From Amphritea sp. 1_MG-2023 (GTDB taxonomy: Bacteria; Pseudomonadota; Gammaproteobacteria; Pseudomonadales; Balneatricaceae): a stretch of 64,000 nucleotides of DNA. Below, in pieces: positions 51,443 to 60,691 of this stretch. Under the pieces are notes generated by a model, which was given only the letters and a program-made list of their open reading frames with translations, was not told where the DNA came from and did not search any database. The position numbers and the translations under genes are program-made. How positions within the stretch are numbered: the stretch's first letter is position 1; the number at the start of each line of letters is the position of its first letter. The stretch spans positions 62,001 to 126,000 of the forward strand of contig NZ_JAUOQE010000001.1 in assembly GCF_030547545.1 (NCBI RefSeq). The letters are read 5' to 3'.

Positions 51443-53101
51443 TCAGGCGGCTTGAACCACCTCAAGACCGGTACGACTGAAGGCTGTCAACATCGCTTGC
51501 AGCGTGGCGGCCGAGGTATCACCGGCCACTGCAACGGCGTAATACGCCTCGCCATTGATCTGCACCGCAATCGACGCTTGCGCCTGAGCAGCGGTACCCC
51601 CACTGATGGCATGCTGATCAAACTGAATCACTTCAATCGTGCAGTTAAACGCCTGAGTCAGCGCCGAACACAACGCTTCAAGTGCACCGGCACCTTCACC
51701 ATTAAACTGATGTTCGCCGATGTAAAAACGAGCATTCACATGATGTGCTTCGGTGTGTAGATCATAATCATCCAACTGCCATGTAGTTGGCACCGCGATA
51801 AAGTGCTCATCAAATAGCCGTTTAATATTCGTCGACGATACCTCGATACCGCTCTGCTCTGCGGCTCCCTGAACCACTCGACTGAGTGGAAAGTGTAGCC
51901 ACTTCGGCAGGTTGATCGCATAATCACGCTCCAGCACCAGCGCGACGCCGCCTTTACCACTCTGCGAGTTAATCCGCACAACTTCTTCATATTCACGGCC
52001 GATATCACGTGGATCGATCGGCAGATAAGCCACATCCCAATGTTGCTGATTATGTTCAGTGTGATAATTAACCGATTTACGAATCGCATCCTGATGGCTA
52101 CCGGAGAATGCGGTATACACCAATTCGCCGGCCCATGGGTGACGTACTCCCACCGGAATCTCGGTGCAGCTTTCCACCACCTTATTAATCTCTACGATAT
52201 TAGAAAAATCCAGCTTCGGATCGATTCCTTGAGAATACAGATTCATCCCCATGGTAATCACATCCATATTCCCGGTGCGCTCACCATTACCCATCAACGT
52301 ACCTTCGACACGGTCGGCACCGGCCAACACGCCAAGCTCTGCCGCCGCCACCGCACAGCCTCGATCATTATGGGTATGCAGACTCACACGCACATAGCGA
52401 CGATTAACCAGATGACGACAGAAATATTCAACCTGATCGGCAAAGCCATTTGGCGTAGACATCTCCACCGTGGCCGGCAGATTAATAATGATGTCGCGAC
52501 CACTGTCAGGCTGCCACTGCTCAATCACGGCATCACAGACCTCGATGGCATAATCCATCTCCGTGCCACTAAAACTTTCCGGTGAGTATTGAAACGCCCA
52601 CTCGGTATCGGGATGCTGTTGAGCATACTGCTGCACCCACTTGGCACCCTGTACCGCGATCGCTTTAATCCCTTCACGCGATTGACCAAAGACCTGTTCA
52701 CGCTGCACGGTGGAGGTTGAGTTATACACATGAATCACGGCTTTTTTAACCCCAGTCATCGCTTCATAGGTGCGTTTAATCAGCTCTTCTCGAGCCTGAG
52801 TCAACACCTGAATCGTGACATCCTCTGGAATCCGCTGTTCATCCACCAGCTTGCGAACAAAATCAAAATCAGGCTTCGAAGCCGAAGGAAAACCAACCTC
52901 AATCTCTTTAAAACCCAACTTAACTAATAGATCGAATAATCGCGTTTTCTGCTCAACACTCATCGGATTCACAAGCGCCTGATTACCATCCCGTAGATCA
53001 ACACTGCACCAGTCGGGGGCCTGTGTGAGTGTATTATCTGGCCAAGTGCGGTCAGTCAATCGGATCGGTTCAAATGCCTTGTATTTACGATGATCGAACA
53101 T
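51443..53101 (-). CDS. leuA: 2-isopropylmalate synthase
   Basis: A 552-residue enzyme condensing acetyl-CoA with 2-ketoisovalerate, the first committed step of leucine biosynthesis. The N-terminal 'WCSVDLRDGNQALVNPM' active-site segment, 'HTHNDRGCAVA' metal site and 'GNGERTGNMD' are visible. A C-terminal LeuA dimer/regulatory domain (about 430-552) binds leucine for feedback inhibition. It is the long LeuA type found in Pseudomonas and related bacteria. The ATG at 53101 has AGGA seven bases upstream. It is divergent from an Lrp-type regulator that may control it. Confidence 0.96.
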   Translation of the reverse strand: MFDHRKYKAFEPIRLTDRTWPDNTLTQAPDWCSVDLRDGNQALVNPMSVEQKTRLFDLLVKLGFKEIEVGFPSASKPDFDFVRKLVDEQRIPEDVTIQVLTQAREELIKRTYEAMTGVKKAVIHVYNSTSTVQREQVFGQSREGIKAIAVQGAKWVQQYAQQHPDTEWAFQYSPESFSGTEMDYAIEVCDAVIEQWQPDSGRDIIINLPATVEMSTPNGFADQVEYFCRHLVNRRYVRVSLHTHNDRGCAVAAAELGVLAGADRVEGTLMGNGERTGNMDVITMGMNLYSQGIDPKLDFSNIVEINKVVESCTEIPVGVRHPWAGELVYTAFSGSHQDAIRKSVNYHTEHNQQHWDVAYLPIDPRDIGREYEEVVRINSQSGKGGVALVLERDYAINLPKWLHFPLSRVVQGAAEQSGIEVSSTNIKRLFDEHFIAVPTTWQLDDYDLHTEAHHVNARFYIGEHQFNGEGAGALEALCSALTQAFNCTIEVIQFDQHAISGGTAAQAQASIAVQINGEAYYAVAVAGDTSAATLQAMLTAFSRTGLEVVQAA

Positions 53102-53499
53102 AGTCTCGTCCTGCTAAGTCCCTGCCAGCGGCAGTCTTGGGTTTATAAATGATCAGCCATTACATCGGTTATCAATATTGAAATCCCGCGCGATAAGGCG
53201 CGGGAGCAAATCGGTCGTTCACATACTTTTGGTACGCATCATTCAGCTCGGTAAACTGACGCTTAAACCTGAATAAACACTTTTGGTGTTGTCATCCACA
53301 TCCGCTGATAACGGTATGCTTGAATGGCTCTCAGCAAGTTTGATTGGTTCCGCATGCAACAGAGCAATCAATAGGTAAAAGTGTAAAGCGATTGCTGCGC
53401 AATAACCGCGCTAAAAAAGACAAATTCAACGGAATTGCGCAATTAAACCAAAACTAATAGACTAAATAATTAAATATAATTGCGCTAAGCGATCAAACA
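53102..53499. promoter_or_regulatory. leuA/Lrp divergent regulatory region
   Basis: 398 bases without a gene. On the leuA side there is a strong hairpin TCCCGCGC/GCGCGGGA (53184-53205), which on the minus strand precedes 'ATTTC' and lies about 80 bases before leuA; no leucine-rich leader peptide is visible. On the regulator side lie three related sites: ATTGCTGCGCAAT (53391-53403), the perfect palindrome AATTGCGCAATT (53433-53444) and AATTGCGC (53478-53485), spaced about 42-45 bases, close to four helical turns. Confidence 0.6.
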
Positions 53500-53985
53500 A
53501 TGAAAACAAACCACACTATCGACCACTTTGACTTAAAAATATTGCGCGAATTACAACGCAATGGTGGGGTGTCAAATCAAGATCTAGCAGAAAAAGTCGG
53601 TCTAACGGCAGCCCCCTGCTCTCGACGGGTAAAAGCCCTAGAAGACAGTGGTATCATTCTCGACCGCGTTGTCCGCTTGGACGAACGAGCCGTTGATCTT
53701 AATCTGATGGCGATCCTGCATATCAGCATGGATAAACATATCCCTGAACGATTTGAAGCATTTGAAAAAACCATCATTGGCTTTCCCGAAGTGATGGAGT
53801 GCTATTTAATTACCGGCCATGATGCGGACTATCAACTCAAAGTCGCAGTACCCGATATGGACCGTTATCACGATATTTTGTTGGGAAAAATAACCCGTAT
53901 TCAAGGGGTTACTGGTGTCAAATCATCTTTCATTATGCGCAAAATTGTCGATACCACGGCGGTGCCACTCAATTATATCGGTTAA
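53500..53985 (+). CDS. Lrp/AsnC family transcriptional regulator
   Basis: A 161-residue Lrp/AsnC regulator. The N-terminal winged helix (residues 8-60, 'LDLKILRELQRNGGVSNQDLAEKVGLTAAPCSRRVKALEDSGII' pattern, quoted in part) is joined to a RAM ligand-binding domain (about 70-155, 'VMECYLITGHDADYQLKVAVPDM'). These proteins form octamers or dimers and often respond to amino acids. Repeated ATTGCGCAAT-type sites lie immediately upstream. The ligand is unknown, but the position beside leuA suggests branched-chain or other amino acids. The ATG at 53500 has little Shine-Dalgarno. Confidence 0.93.
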   Translation: MKTNHTIDHFDLKILRELQRNGGVSNQDLAEKVGLTAAPCSRRVKALEDSGIILDRVVRLDERAVDLNLMAILHISMDKHIPERFEAFEKTIIGFPEVMECYLITGHDADYQLKVAVPDMDRYHDILLGKITRIQGVTGVKSSFIMRKIVDTTAVPLNYIG

Positions 53986-54077
53986 TCACCATTATCGATG
54001 ATTGAAGCCCTGATAAACCCCGTTATAATCTAGCGATTAATTACTATCCACCGCATCGTTTCGGAAGGGACACACGC

Positions 54078-54548
54078 ATGAAATACTCGTTCATATTTTG
54101 CTTAGCTTTGCTGACAGGCTGTAGCAGTATCGTCAATCAACCTGAATACAAACTGTCAGACAATCTATCAGATAAGACGATTCAAACGCTCTCGTGTAAT
54201 CGTTATGACGTCTGCAGTGCTTTGTATATCGATCATAATCGCCCCAAAACACTGAAACTCGCGGTCAAAGGTGATTACCATGCGATTAACAGCGCGACAT
54301 TATGGATAGACAATCAAGCTTTCGCTCTAACCCCCACCATCGCCTATACCCGTAATGGCCGGACTCACTCGGGGAGTCGTATCGCTATGCGTCCATTTAC
54401 ATCGGATCAGTCGCTCAATGAAAAACTCAAGCAATCTAATAAAGTCATGCTCGAAGTGCATCAACAAAGCTTATTTTTCAAAACGCTGATGAAAGATGAA
54501 GATTTTATCCATCCTCATTGGAAAGAGTTACTCGCCGGACTTAATTAA
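54078..54548 (+). CDS. Small hypothetical lipoprotein
   Basis: A 156-residue lipoprotein with a short signal and lipobox LTGC (Cys15 in 'FIFCLALLTGCSS'). The rest is polar with beta-strand patterns ('KLAVKGDYHAINSATLWIDNQAFALTP') and a cysteine pair near 'LSCNRYDVCSALY' that may form a disulfide. I do not recognise a family beyond this. GGAAGGG lies upstream of the ATG. It follows the Lrp gene by 92 bases and is probably its own unit. The outer or inner membrane location depends on Lol sorting; residue +2 is Ser, which favours the outer membrane. Confidence 0.7.
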   Translation: MKYSFIFCLALLTGCSSIVNQPEYKLSDNLSDKTIQTLSCNRYDVCSALYIDHNRPKTLKLAVKGDYHAINSATLWIDNQAFALTPTIAYTRNGRTHSGSRIAMRPFTSDQSLNEKLKQSNKVMLEVHQQSLFFKTLMKDEDFIHPHWKELLAGLN

Positions 54549-54561
54549 ACAGCCCCAGCTC

Positions 54562-54598
54562 GCTGAGCGACAATCGCTACCAAAACTTGTCGCTTAGC
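54562..54598 (+). terminator. Hairpin after the small lipoprotein gene
   Basis: GCTGAGCGACAA (54562-54573) pairs with TTGTCGCTTAGC (54587-54598) with one G-T pair. No T-run follows, so it is a weak or Rho-assisted terminator. It lies 14 bases after the stop and before the convergent GGDEF/EAL gene. Confidence 0.5.
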
Positions 54599-54697
54599 CA
54601 TTGAATGAATATTATCCCTCATGCCTTAATCTCACATCTCTGCCGTTAAACTTTTTCAGTGATGCCTTTTCTGTTGCGCCTTTGCAATTGAAACTTT

Positions 54698-57331
54698 TCA
54701 GTTTCGCGACTCAACAAGTTGGCAATATTCGGCCCCTCTATGCGGTGTCTCGGCGCTGTGCTCATCTTGCTGGGCTAATAATAACGACAGTTCTTCGGCA
54801 GGCAGGGGGCGACTAAAATAATACCCTTGCGCATAATCGCAGCCCATGTCGGTCAACATCGTATCCTGCTCCGCATCTTCGATCCCCTCGGCAATAACAC
54901 TGAGATTCAAGTTCGTCGCCAAGGCTATAATAGATTTGGTAATCGCTTGATCATTAGCATCGTGCACGATCTCTTTAATAAAAGCCCGATCAATTTTTAA
55001 TGAATCGGCCGGCAGATGCTTTAAATAACTCAGACTAGAATATCCGGTACCAAAATCATCAATACTAATCGATACGCCTAACATTCTCAGCTGAGCTAGG
55101 ATGCGGATAGCCGCCTCAACATCCTCCATAATCATGCTTTCCGTTATTTCAAAATCAATTTTCGAGCTATCGATCTGCTTTTCAGTCAGCAACAACTCGA
55201 CCCGCTGACAAAAATCCTGCTGCTGAAACTGCCTAACGGATAAATTAATCGCCATATTATCGAGCCATGGATACTGCTCCGACCAGGTTTTCATCTGCAT
55301 ACAGGCGGTTTGTATGACCCACTCGCCGATCTCGATAATCAACCCCGTTTCTTCGGCCAATGGAATAAACTCCAATGGCGAAACAATACCCATTTGCGGA
55401 TGTTGCCATCGAATTAAAGCTTCCATGCCAACGATCTGCTTAGTCTTAAAATTAACTTTAGGCTGGTAATAAAGCACGAACTGCTGATCATCGAGCGCTT
55501 TTCGCAGGGCATCCTCGAGATGCCGTTTACGTAATATCTGCTCTCGAATGTCTTGCGTGTGAAACTTAAACCCGTTACGGCCAAGCTTCTTAGATTGATA
55601 CATCGCCGCATCAGCGTTCTGAATTAAGGTTTCGACAATATCCGAATCATCAGGACACACACTGATACCGATACTACTGGTTATACTCAGATCATAGCCC
55701 TCAATAAGGTAAGGCTGCTGAATAATGAAGAGCAATTCGCCGGCAATATTCGATAACTCAAACATATGTTCAAATTTTGGAATCAATACAACAAATTCAT
55801 CGCCGCCAAACCGAGACACCACACTGTCTTCGGGTAATTGCAAAGCGATACGTTCGGCCACCGTTTTGAGCAATTGATCACCCAGTGAATGGCCGAGGGA
55901 ATCGTTAACATTCTTAAACTGATCCAAATCGAGAAACAGTATCGCCGCCTTTGTTTTATTACGTTTGGTATCAACGATCACCTGCTCTAAACGATCATTG
56001 AGTAAATTTCGATTAGGTAAACCGGTCAATTCATCATGGGTTGCCATATGAGCCAGTCGGTTAGCTTCTCTATCTAAATCGTCCTTCATCATATCCACAG
56101 CTAAGGCTAATTCAGTCATTTCAATACTGCCCCAATCCGCAATAGGCTCCGGCTTAAGTCCAATCGCAAACAGGCGCGTGCGTAACACCAGCTGTTCAAT
56201 CGGTTTCGATACGACTTTACGCACAGCGCCATTAATCAATAAGCTGATGGCCACGGCGGTGAAAACGAAAAATAAAGCCGCGGTATAAACCACTTTAACG
56301 AGATTGGCTAAAATCGCATCGGTCGGGATTAAGTGCAAATAACGCCAACCCATCGGCTGTAATAAAACCCCAATAACCTGATAAGATTGACCTTGCATCG
56401 ATACCTCCCCCAATAGCGTCGAGACATTACTCAAAGGGTGGGTTAACAGGGTTAATAATTCTGTTTCTTGCTTATCGATCGTAAACGGCTCTGCCTTACC
56501 TTCCAGCTGTCCTTGCCAGGGCCCCGCTAAAATAAAATCCCCCTTCTTATCTCTCAAGATATGCTGCTCACCGGCAAACTTATCATCCGAATCGTGCATC
56601 AAACTAAACAATCGATTCAGCTGTATATCTTGGCCTAGCGTCCCCACCCATACCCCGTCAATATCCAACGGATGAACGGCACTCACCATCCAACTAGCGG
56701 GGGTCGGATCAAACAGAGGCGGTGTCCATTGGGTTTGCCGCTGAGGGTTCCGTTCGGGCGATGCGAGGGTCATCCAATCAGTCGCCGTATAATCGGTGTC
56801 GGGTGTCATTCGATAGACAAAATCAGGAAAAACTCGATCGTAGATCAATTCCGCTCGATGATGATCTAAAAACCAAATATTATTAAAAACTTTTTCACTG
56901 CTTGTGGCGACACCAAACGACTCAAAGATATCGAACATTCGGCCATAAAAGCGTTTACTCTCGACGGTTATATTGTAGTCCGGAGGTAAAAACAGCCCCG
57001 CTTGTAGATGACCGCTATAGGTCTCTTCTGTATTCCGCCACGCGCCATCTGGCGAAACAGACATCCGCCGATCAAACCGCGCCACATCGATATCACTGCG
57101 ATCGAGTAATTGTCGATTGATGAGTCGATCTAGCTTTTCAAGTTTGACACTAAAGGTATGTAAATCAGATGCAAATTCATCTGCCAAAGCCTGCACATGA
57201 ACCTGATGAGCCGCGAGTTCGGTTTCTAACAATTCTTTTTTGGCAGTAAAATAAAAAACAATTAGTGCCGGCAATAACACTGCCAATGAGCTTAAAACAA
57301 CGATCCAGCTCATTTTTTTAGATACATTCAT
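54698..57331 (-). CDS. Membrane sensor GGDEF-EAL protein
   Basis: A 877-residue c-di-GMP enzyme. I start at ATG 57331; a TTG nine bases earlier extends it slightly. One helix (about 9-30) precedes a large periplasmic domain (about 35-325, CACHE-like), then a second helix (about 335-360), HAMP-like region, GGDEF ('SRFGGDEFVVLIP', near residue 507) and EAL ('EALIRW', near 636, with 'DDFGTGYSSLSYLK'). Both active sites look intact. The periplasmic ligand is unknown. It lies beside the two-component/cytochrome operon but is separated from it by 120 bases. Confidence 0.92.
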   Translation of the reverse strand: MNVSKKMSWIVVLSSLAVLLPALIVFYFTAKKELLETELAAHQVHVQALADEFASDLHTFSVKLEKLDRLINRQLLDRSDIDVARFDRRMSVSPDGAWRNTEETYSGHLQAGLFLPPDYNITVESKRFYGRMFDIFESFGVATSSEKVFNNIWFLDHHRAELIYDRVFPDFVYRMTPDTDYTATDWMTLASPERNPQRQTQWTPPLFDPTPASWMVSAVHPLDIDGVWVGTLGQDIQLNRLFSLMHDSDDKFAGEQHILRDKKGDFILAGPWQGQLEGKAEPFTIDKQETELLTLLTHPLSNVSTLLGEVSMQGQSYQVIGVLLQPMGWRYLHLIPTDAILANLVKVVYTAALFFVFTAVAISLLINGAVRKVVSKPIEQLVLRTRLFAIGLKPEPIADWGSIEMTELALAVDMMKDDLDREANRLAHMATHDELTGLPNRNLLNDRLEQVIVDTKRNKTKAAILFLDLDQFKNVNDSLGHSLGDQLLKTVAERIALQLPEDSVVSRFGGDEFVVLIPKFEHMFELSNIAGELLFIIQQPYLIEGYDLSITSSIGISVCPDDSDIVETLIQNADAAMYQSKKLGRNGFKFHTQDIREQILRKRHLEDALRKALDDQQFVLYYQPKVNFKTKQIVGMEALIRWQHPQMGIVSPLEFIPLAEETGLIIEIGEWVIQTACMQMKTWSEQYPWLDNMAINLSVRQFQQQDFCQRVELLLTEKQIDSSKIDFEITESMIMEDVEAAIRILAQLRMLGVSISIDDFGTGYSSLSYLKHLPADSLKIDRAFIKEIVHDANDQAITKSIIALATNLNLSVIAEGIEDAEQDTMLTDMGCDYAQGYYFSRPLPAEELSLLLAQQDEHSAETPHRGAEYCQLVESRN

Positions 57332-57461
57332 ACTGAGCAATTCCCAAACACAATCCCAGATTTCCCAACACTTATATGGGTTAAACCGTCCATTCTAAAC
57401 GATTGTTCTAGAGATTGATGATTTAACCTCCCCAATATGGTACATGCTCAATAAGACATAA

Positions 57462-58826
57462 CTACAACGGCAACTCAATAGAGACCTGCACACCATGAGG
57501 CGGGCGGTTTGCCACGATCAAATGACCCTGATAGCTAGCCACAATATCATGACAGATCGATAGACCTAAGCCCGAGCCTTCGAGCCGCTCATCTAAACGC
57601 TGACCTCGCTGCATGAGCTGTTCAATGTGTGCTTGGGGCAAGCCATTACCATCATCACTCACCCGAATCACCACCCTGTCTGCGTTTCGAATAATCTTTA
57701 AATCAACCTCACTGAGTCCATATTTACAGGCATTATCCAGCACATTACCCAGCAGTTCGAGCATATCATCACGATCCTGCGGTAATGTACCTGCCGCTGC
57801 GACATCGGCATTTATTCGAATCGCCGGGTATAACTTCCTAAGAATGTCGAGCATCGGCGGCAGATCATCGGCTAGCTCGGTCTGTCGGCCCGGTGATGAT
57901 ACGCCCACGATACGGGCACGTTTCAGCTCCCGTTGAACCAACCACAGGATATCATCTAATAAGGTTTTAATATCCGCACTCACCGCCGTGGCCGATTCGT
58001 CCTGCAGCTGCTGTAGACGATGCAAAGGGCGTTTAATTTCATGGGCCAAATTACCTAAGGAGTGTCGCGAGCGACTCACACGCTGCTTTAGTTGCTGCAA
58101 TAATTGCTCAATATCATCGGCCAAGGGCGCCAACTCTTGCGGTACCGTGCTCAAATTAGGTTTATCATCCGCATAGCGAAAGGCCTGAATCTTATCCCTC
58201 ACGGAATCCAAATAACGAAAGTTACGAGTCAGAATCCACTGCTGCATAAAGAACAGGGCAATAGCGCCGCCTAATACCACCAGCAGCGCCCAGAATGAAT
58301 AACGCCACTTCAATGCATCCAGTGGCGAGCTATCTTCAATAACCGTTAACGTAAACAGCACACCACCCTTACTAAACCCTTGCTGCCACACCAGCCAATG
58401 CTGATCGTTAATCCCGGCCATCTCAAAACGACGACTCTCTCCTTGAGCCAGCGAAGAGAATTCCGCTGAATAATCCCATAATGAACGGCTGCGCAACTCG
58501 ATGTCAGGGCCAATAACTAAATAGTAGTGGCCCGATAAGGGCCGCTGATATACCGCACTTTCACCTCGAGCACTGACCTCCCAACCTAAGTTTTCCGCGG
58601 CGGGCTGCAACGCGGCAATAATCGATTCTGCATCATGCTTCAGGCGAGAAAGAATATATTCATGGGCAATCTGGCCAACGCCCCAATTAACGACGATCAA
58701 CAGCGATCCCATGGTCAAACACAGAGCGATTATCAAGCTACGACTTAACTGTGCGCGAATCGATAGCCTAGGCCGGCTAGGTGGCTGATCAGGGCTAGAC
58801 TGTTTATGCTTTAAGTCGGCAGTCAA
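57462..58826 (-). CDS. Sensor histidine kinase
   Basis: A 454-residue PhoQ/QseC-like membrane kinase. Two helices (about 29-50 and 176-197) flank a periplasmic domain of ~125 residues. The dimerisation/phosphoacceptor motif has H262 ('NLAHEIKRPLHRL'), followed by N ('LGNVLDNACKYGL'), G1 ('VSDDGNGLP') and G2 ('GSGLGLSI') boxes. The start is TTG at 58826; no ATG is available for the first 38 residues. It begins three bases after the response-regulator stop. Its operon with PepSY and cytochromes suggests it senses envelope redox or heme-linked state, which is an inference. Confidence 0.9.
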   Translation of the reverse strand: MTADLKHKQSSPDQPPSRPRLSIRAQLSRSLIIALCLTMGSLLIVVNWGVGQIAHEYILSRLKHDAESIIAALQPAAENLGWEVSARGESAVYQRPLSGHYYLVIGPDIELRSRSLWDYSAEFSSLAQGESRRFEMAGINDQHWLVWQQGFSKGGVLFTLTVIEDSSPLDALKWRYSFWALLVVLGGAIALFFMQQWILTRNFRYLDSVRDKIQAFRYADDKPNLSTVPQELAPLADDIEQLLQQLKQRVSRSRHSLGNLAHEIKRPLHRLQQLQDESATAVSADIKTLLDDILWLVQRELKRARIVGVSSPGRQTELADDLPPMLDILRKLYPAIRINADVAAAGTLPQDRDDMLELLGNVLDNACKYGLSEVDLKIIRNADRVVIRVSDDGNGLPQAHIEQLMQRGQRLDERLEGSGLGLSICHDIVASYQGHLIVANRPPHGVQVSIELPL

Positions 58827-58830
58827 CGGC

Positions 58831-59487
58831 TCACCCTATCCGATAGCCTTTGCCCCACTGCGTTTTGATAAAGTCTTTACCAAAATAATTACGCAGCCGG
58901 TTCACATAGACCTCAATGACATTACTGTCCTTGATCTGATCCTCTTCATATACCTGCTCACTCAGATAGCTTTTAGAGTGCACCTTATCAGGATGCATCA
59001 TGAATTGTCTTAACAGGCGAAAATCGGTTGAGGTCAAACGGATAACCCGGCCATCCTGAGCAATCGCCTGTTGTTCTGACAATAACAGACGCACGCCTTT
59101 CCATTCCAACACATTATCAGCTTTGCCCAGCGTCCGTCGCACCACCGCCTGTAATCGAGCAATCACTTCATCGGCATAAAAAGGCTTACCCAAATAATCA
59201 TCGGCACCGGCGTTCAAACCATCAACCCGTTCATGCCAAGCATCTCGAGCCGTCAAAACAATGACCGGTACAGCGTTGCCTTGGCTACGCCAATGTTTCA
59301 GCACATCCAAACCGGGAATGCCAGGCAAACCCAGATCCAGCACGACCGCATCAAATGCTTCCTCATCCCCCAAAAATTGACCATCGATACCATTATAAGC
59401 CACTTCAACCACATAACCGGCTTGGTGTAAGCGGCGTTTTAAACTGTTGGCTTGCTCAACATCGTCTTCAACTAAGAGAATTCTCAA
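58831..59487 (-). CDS. OmpR/PhoP-family response regulator
   Basis: A 218-residue regulator with a receiver domain (phosphoacceptor D51 in 'DAVVLDLGLPG', acidic pair near residue 8, K in 'YLGKPF') and a winged-helix DNA-binding domain ('LTSTDFRLLRQFMMHPDKVHSKSYL', 'NVIEVYVNRLRNYFG'). The TTG start overlaps the PepSY stop (TTGA). It acts with the adjacent kinase. The targets likely include its own operon, but no binding site can be shown. Length is standard for the PhoP/QseB type. Confidence 0.93.
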   Translation of the reverse strand: MRILLVEDDVEQANSLKRRLHQAGYVVEVAYNGIDGQFLGDEEAFDAVVLDLGLPGIPGLDVLKHWRSQGNAVPVIVLTARDAWHERVDGLNAGADDYLGKPFYADEVIARLQAVVRRTLGKADNVLEWKGVRLLLSEQQAIAQDGRVIRLTSTDFRLLRQFMMHPDKVHSKSYLSEQVYEEDQIKDSNVIEVYVNRLRNYFGKDFIKTQWGKGYRIG

Positions 59488-59786
59488 TCGTCCCTTTCCT
59501 CTTTTAATACCCGGCCATTCTCGGCATCGATATGAAACTCCCGTACCTCACCATCTGCACCTAGTACTTCGATCTCATAGATGAGTCGGTGATCTTCCTC
59601 TTCAACCTCAAGATCAAGCAGGCGACCTGCCAAACGGGATTGGTTTAAGCTATAGATATCAGCAAACGACATCATTTTTCCTGCCGCGACCCATTCGCGT
59701 ACCTGCGTATCACTGACATCTGAACCGGCCACAGCGAGATTAATCATCCCAACGGCCATAACCAGGAATACGAACCGTATCCTCAT
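59484..59786 (-). CDS. PepSY domain protein
   Basis: A 100-residue exported protein with an N-terminal signal (MRIRFVFLVMAVGMINLAVA) and a PepSY domain ('RLLDLEVEEEDHRLIYEIEVLGADGEVREFHIDAENGRVL'). PepSY proteins are often found beside cytochromes or proteases in the envelope, with uncertain roles. I start it at 59786 (GGAGA upstream) rather than at 59822. It overlaps the diheme cytochrome gene's end by 47 bases in another frame and the response regulator's start by four bases, so translation is strongly coupled. Confidence 0.88.
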   Translation of the reverse strand: MRIRFVFLVMAVGMINLAVAGSDVSDTQVREWVAAGKMMSFADIYSLNQSRLAGRLLDLEVEEEDHRLIYEIEVLGADGEVREFHIDAENGRVLKEERDD

Positions 59787-60303
59787 CAAACTCTCCACGT
59801 TCTGCGCGCTGATGACACACATTACAGTTACTAAAGCTGCCGACTTCTGGGTTGCCGCTCACCAGTCGTTCAGGCACTTCATCGTGTTTACGTATAAAAT
59901 AGGGCAACTCGGTTATCCGCAGCGGCGCCTCACCGGCCATCCTTTTTAGCATTCCTCGACCCGGATTACCCGCATTCTCCGAGAGGTAAGCGGTAATCAT
60001 CGCCACAGGCCCTTCGGACAGTTCAGCATTTTCACCAAAATGATCATCCAACGTCGTCATGATTGAGCGCCAACTTGCCTCGGGTAGCAACCCCGGCGGA
60101 TAAGCGATATGGCAAGCGCCGCACTCTTCTCGATAAGCCATTGCAGCAGGACTTGAAACACCACTGCTATTGGCTACCCCCCTATTATAGTTATCCGACG
60201 CGCGGCTCATACCGGTGAGACTCAATCCCCAGGCAGCAAGCAACAAACTGCCCGCGATACCCCAACGCAGATAACCCACTACTTTATTAACATTAGCATT
60301 CAT
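59740..60303 (-). CDS. Diheme cytochrome c (DHC-like)
   Basis: A 187-residue exported c-type cytochrome with two CxxCH heme sites, C61-H65 (CGACH) and C160-H164 (CNVCH). An N-terminal hydrophobic segment (about 13-31) is a signal or anchor. It resembles the diheme cytochrome c (DHC) that passes electrons to the SHP protein in Rhodobacter and Shewanella. The gene is four bases after the SHP-like stop and overlaps the PepSY start. It is periplasmic. Its acidic tail 'EFDEDTVRIPGYGRW' is typical. Confidence 0.92.
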   Translation of the reverse strand: MNANVNKVVGYLRWGIAGSLLLAAWGLSLTGMSRASDNYNRGVANSSGVSSPAAMAYREECGACHIAYPPGLLPEASWRSIMTTLDDHFGENAELSEGPVAMITAYLSENAGNPGRGMLKRMAGEAPLRITELPYFIRKHDEVPERLVSGNPEVGSFSNCNVCHQRAERGEFDEDTVRIPGYGRWDD

Positions 60304-60307
60304 AACC

Positions 60308-60691
60308 TTATTGCTCCCTTATCCATACGAGGATATCGCCTTTTTCTTGGGCACTACAGACACGTTTAAGCGTCCATTTACAGTTGCGTAAAAACCATTT
60401 ATCAATTTTGTCACTATCGGTAAAACGTTGCGGATTAACCGAAGGGGCCATCGGTTTAATCTGCTTGCCGGTTTTAATATGTTTGCCAACCCCCTGGGGG
60501 CTGTCACCATGGCACTGGGTACAGCTACGGCCATTATGATTGGATATCCACAAGTTCAATCCAGCCTCGGCACTAAATGCCTGGGCCCCCTCGGTGCGAT
60601 ACTGCGCCAGCTTCTCATCAATCACATCGGCCTGCGCCGTGAGCGCGAAACCCAGCAACAGCCCTATCACTGCGAAACGGCCATTAGACAT
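60308..60691 (-). CDS. SHP-like monoheme cytochrome c (DUF1924)
   Basis: A 127-residue exported cytochrome with a signal peptide (cleavage near AQA, residue 21) and one heme site, C57/C60/H61 (CTQCH). Further cysteines ('NCKWTLKRVCSAQEKGDILVWI') fit the disulfide of the sphaeroides heme protein (SHP) family. SHP can bind oxygen or NO through an unusual labile asparagine ligand. In this operon it would receive electrons from the diheme cytochrome and b561. It overlaps the cytochrome b561 gene end by eight bases. The function as a reductase or sensor is inferred from the family. Confidence 0.9.
   Translation of the reverse strand: MSNGRFAVIGLLLGFALTAQADVIDEKLAQYRTEGAQAFSAEAGLNLWISNHNGRSCTQCHGDSPQGVGKHIKTGKQIKPMAPSVNPQRFTDSDKIDKWFLRNCKWTLKRVCSAQEKGDILVWIREQ

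Noticed and set aside
53184-53340. Leucine attenuator in front of leuA
   Set aside because: The hairpin is strong, but the short possible leader peptides upstream contain no run of leucine codons, so a classic attenuator is not supported.
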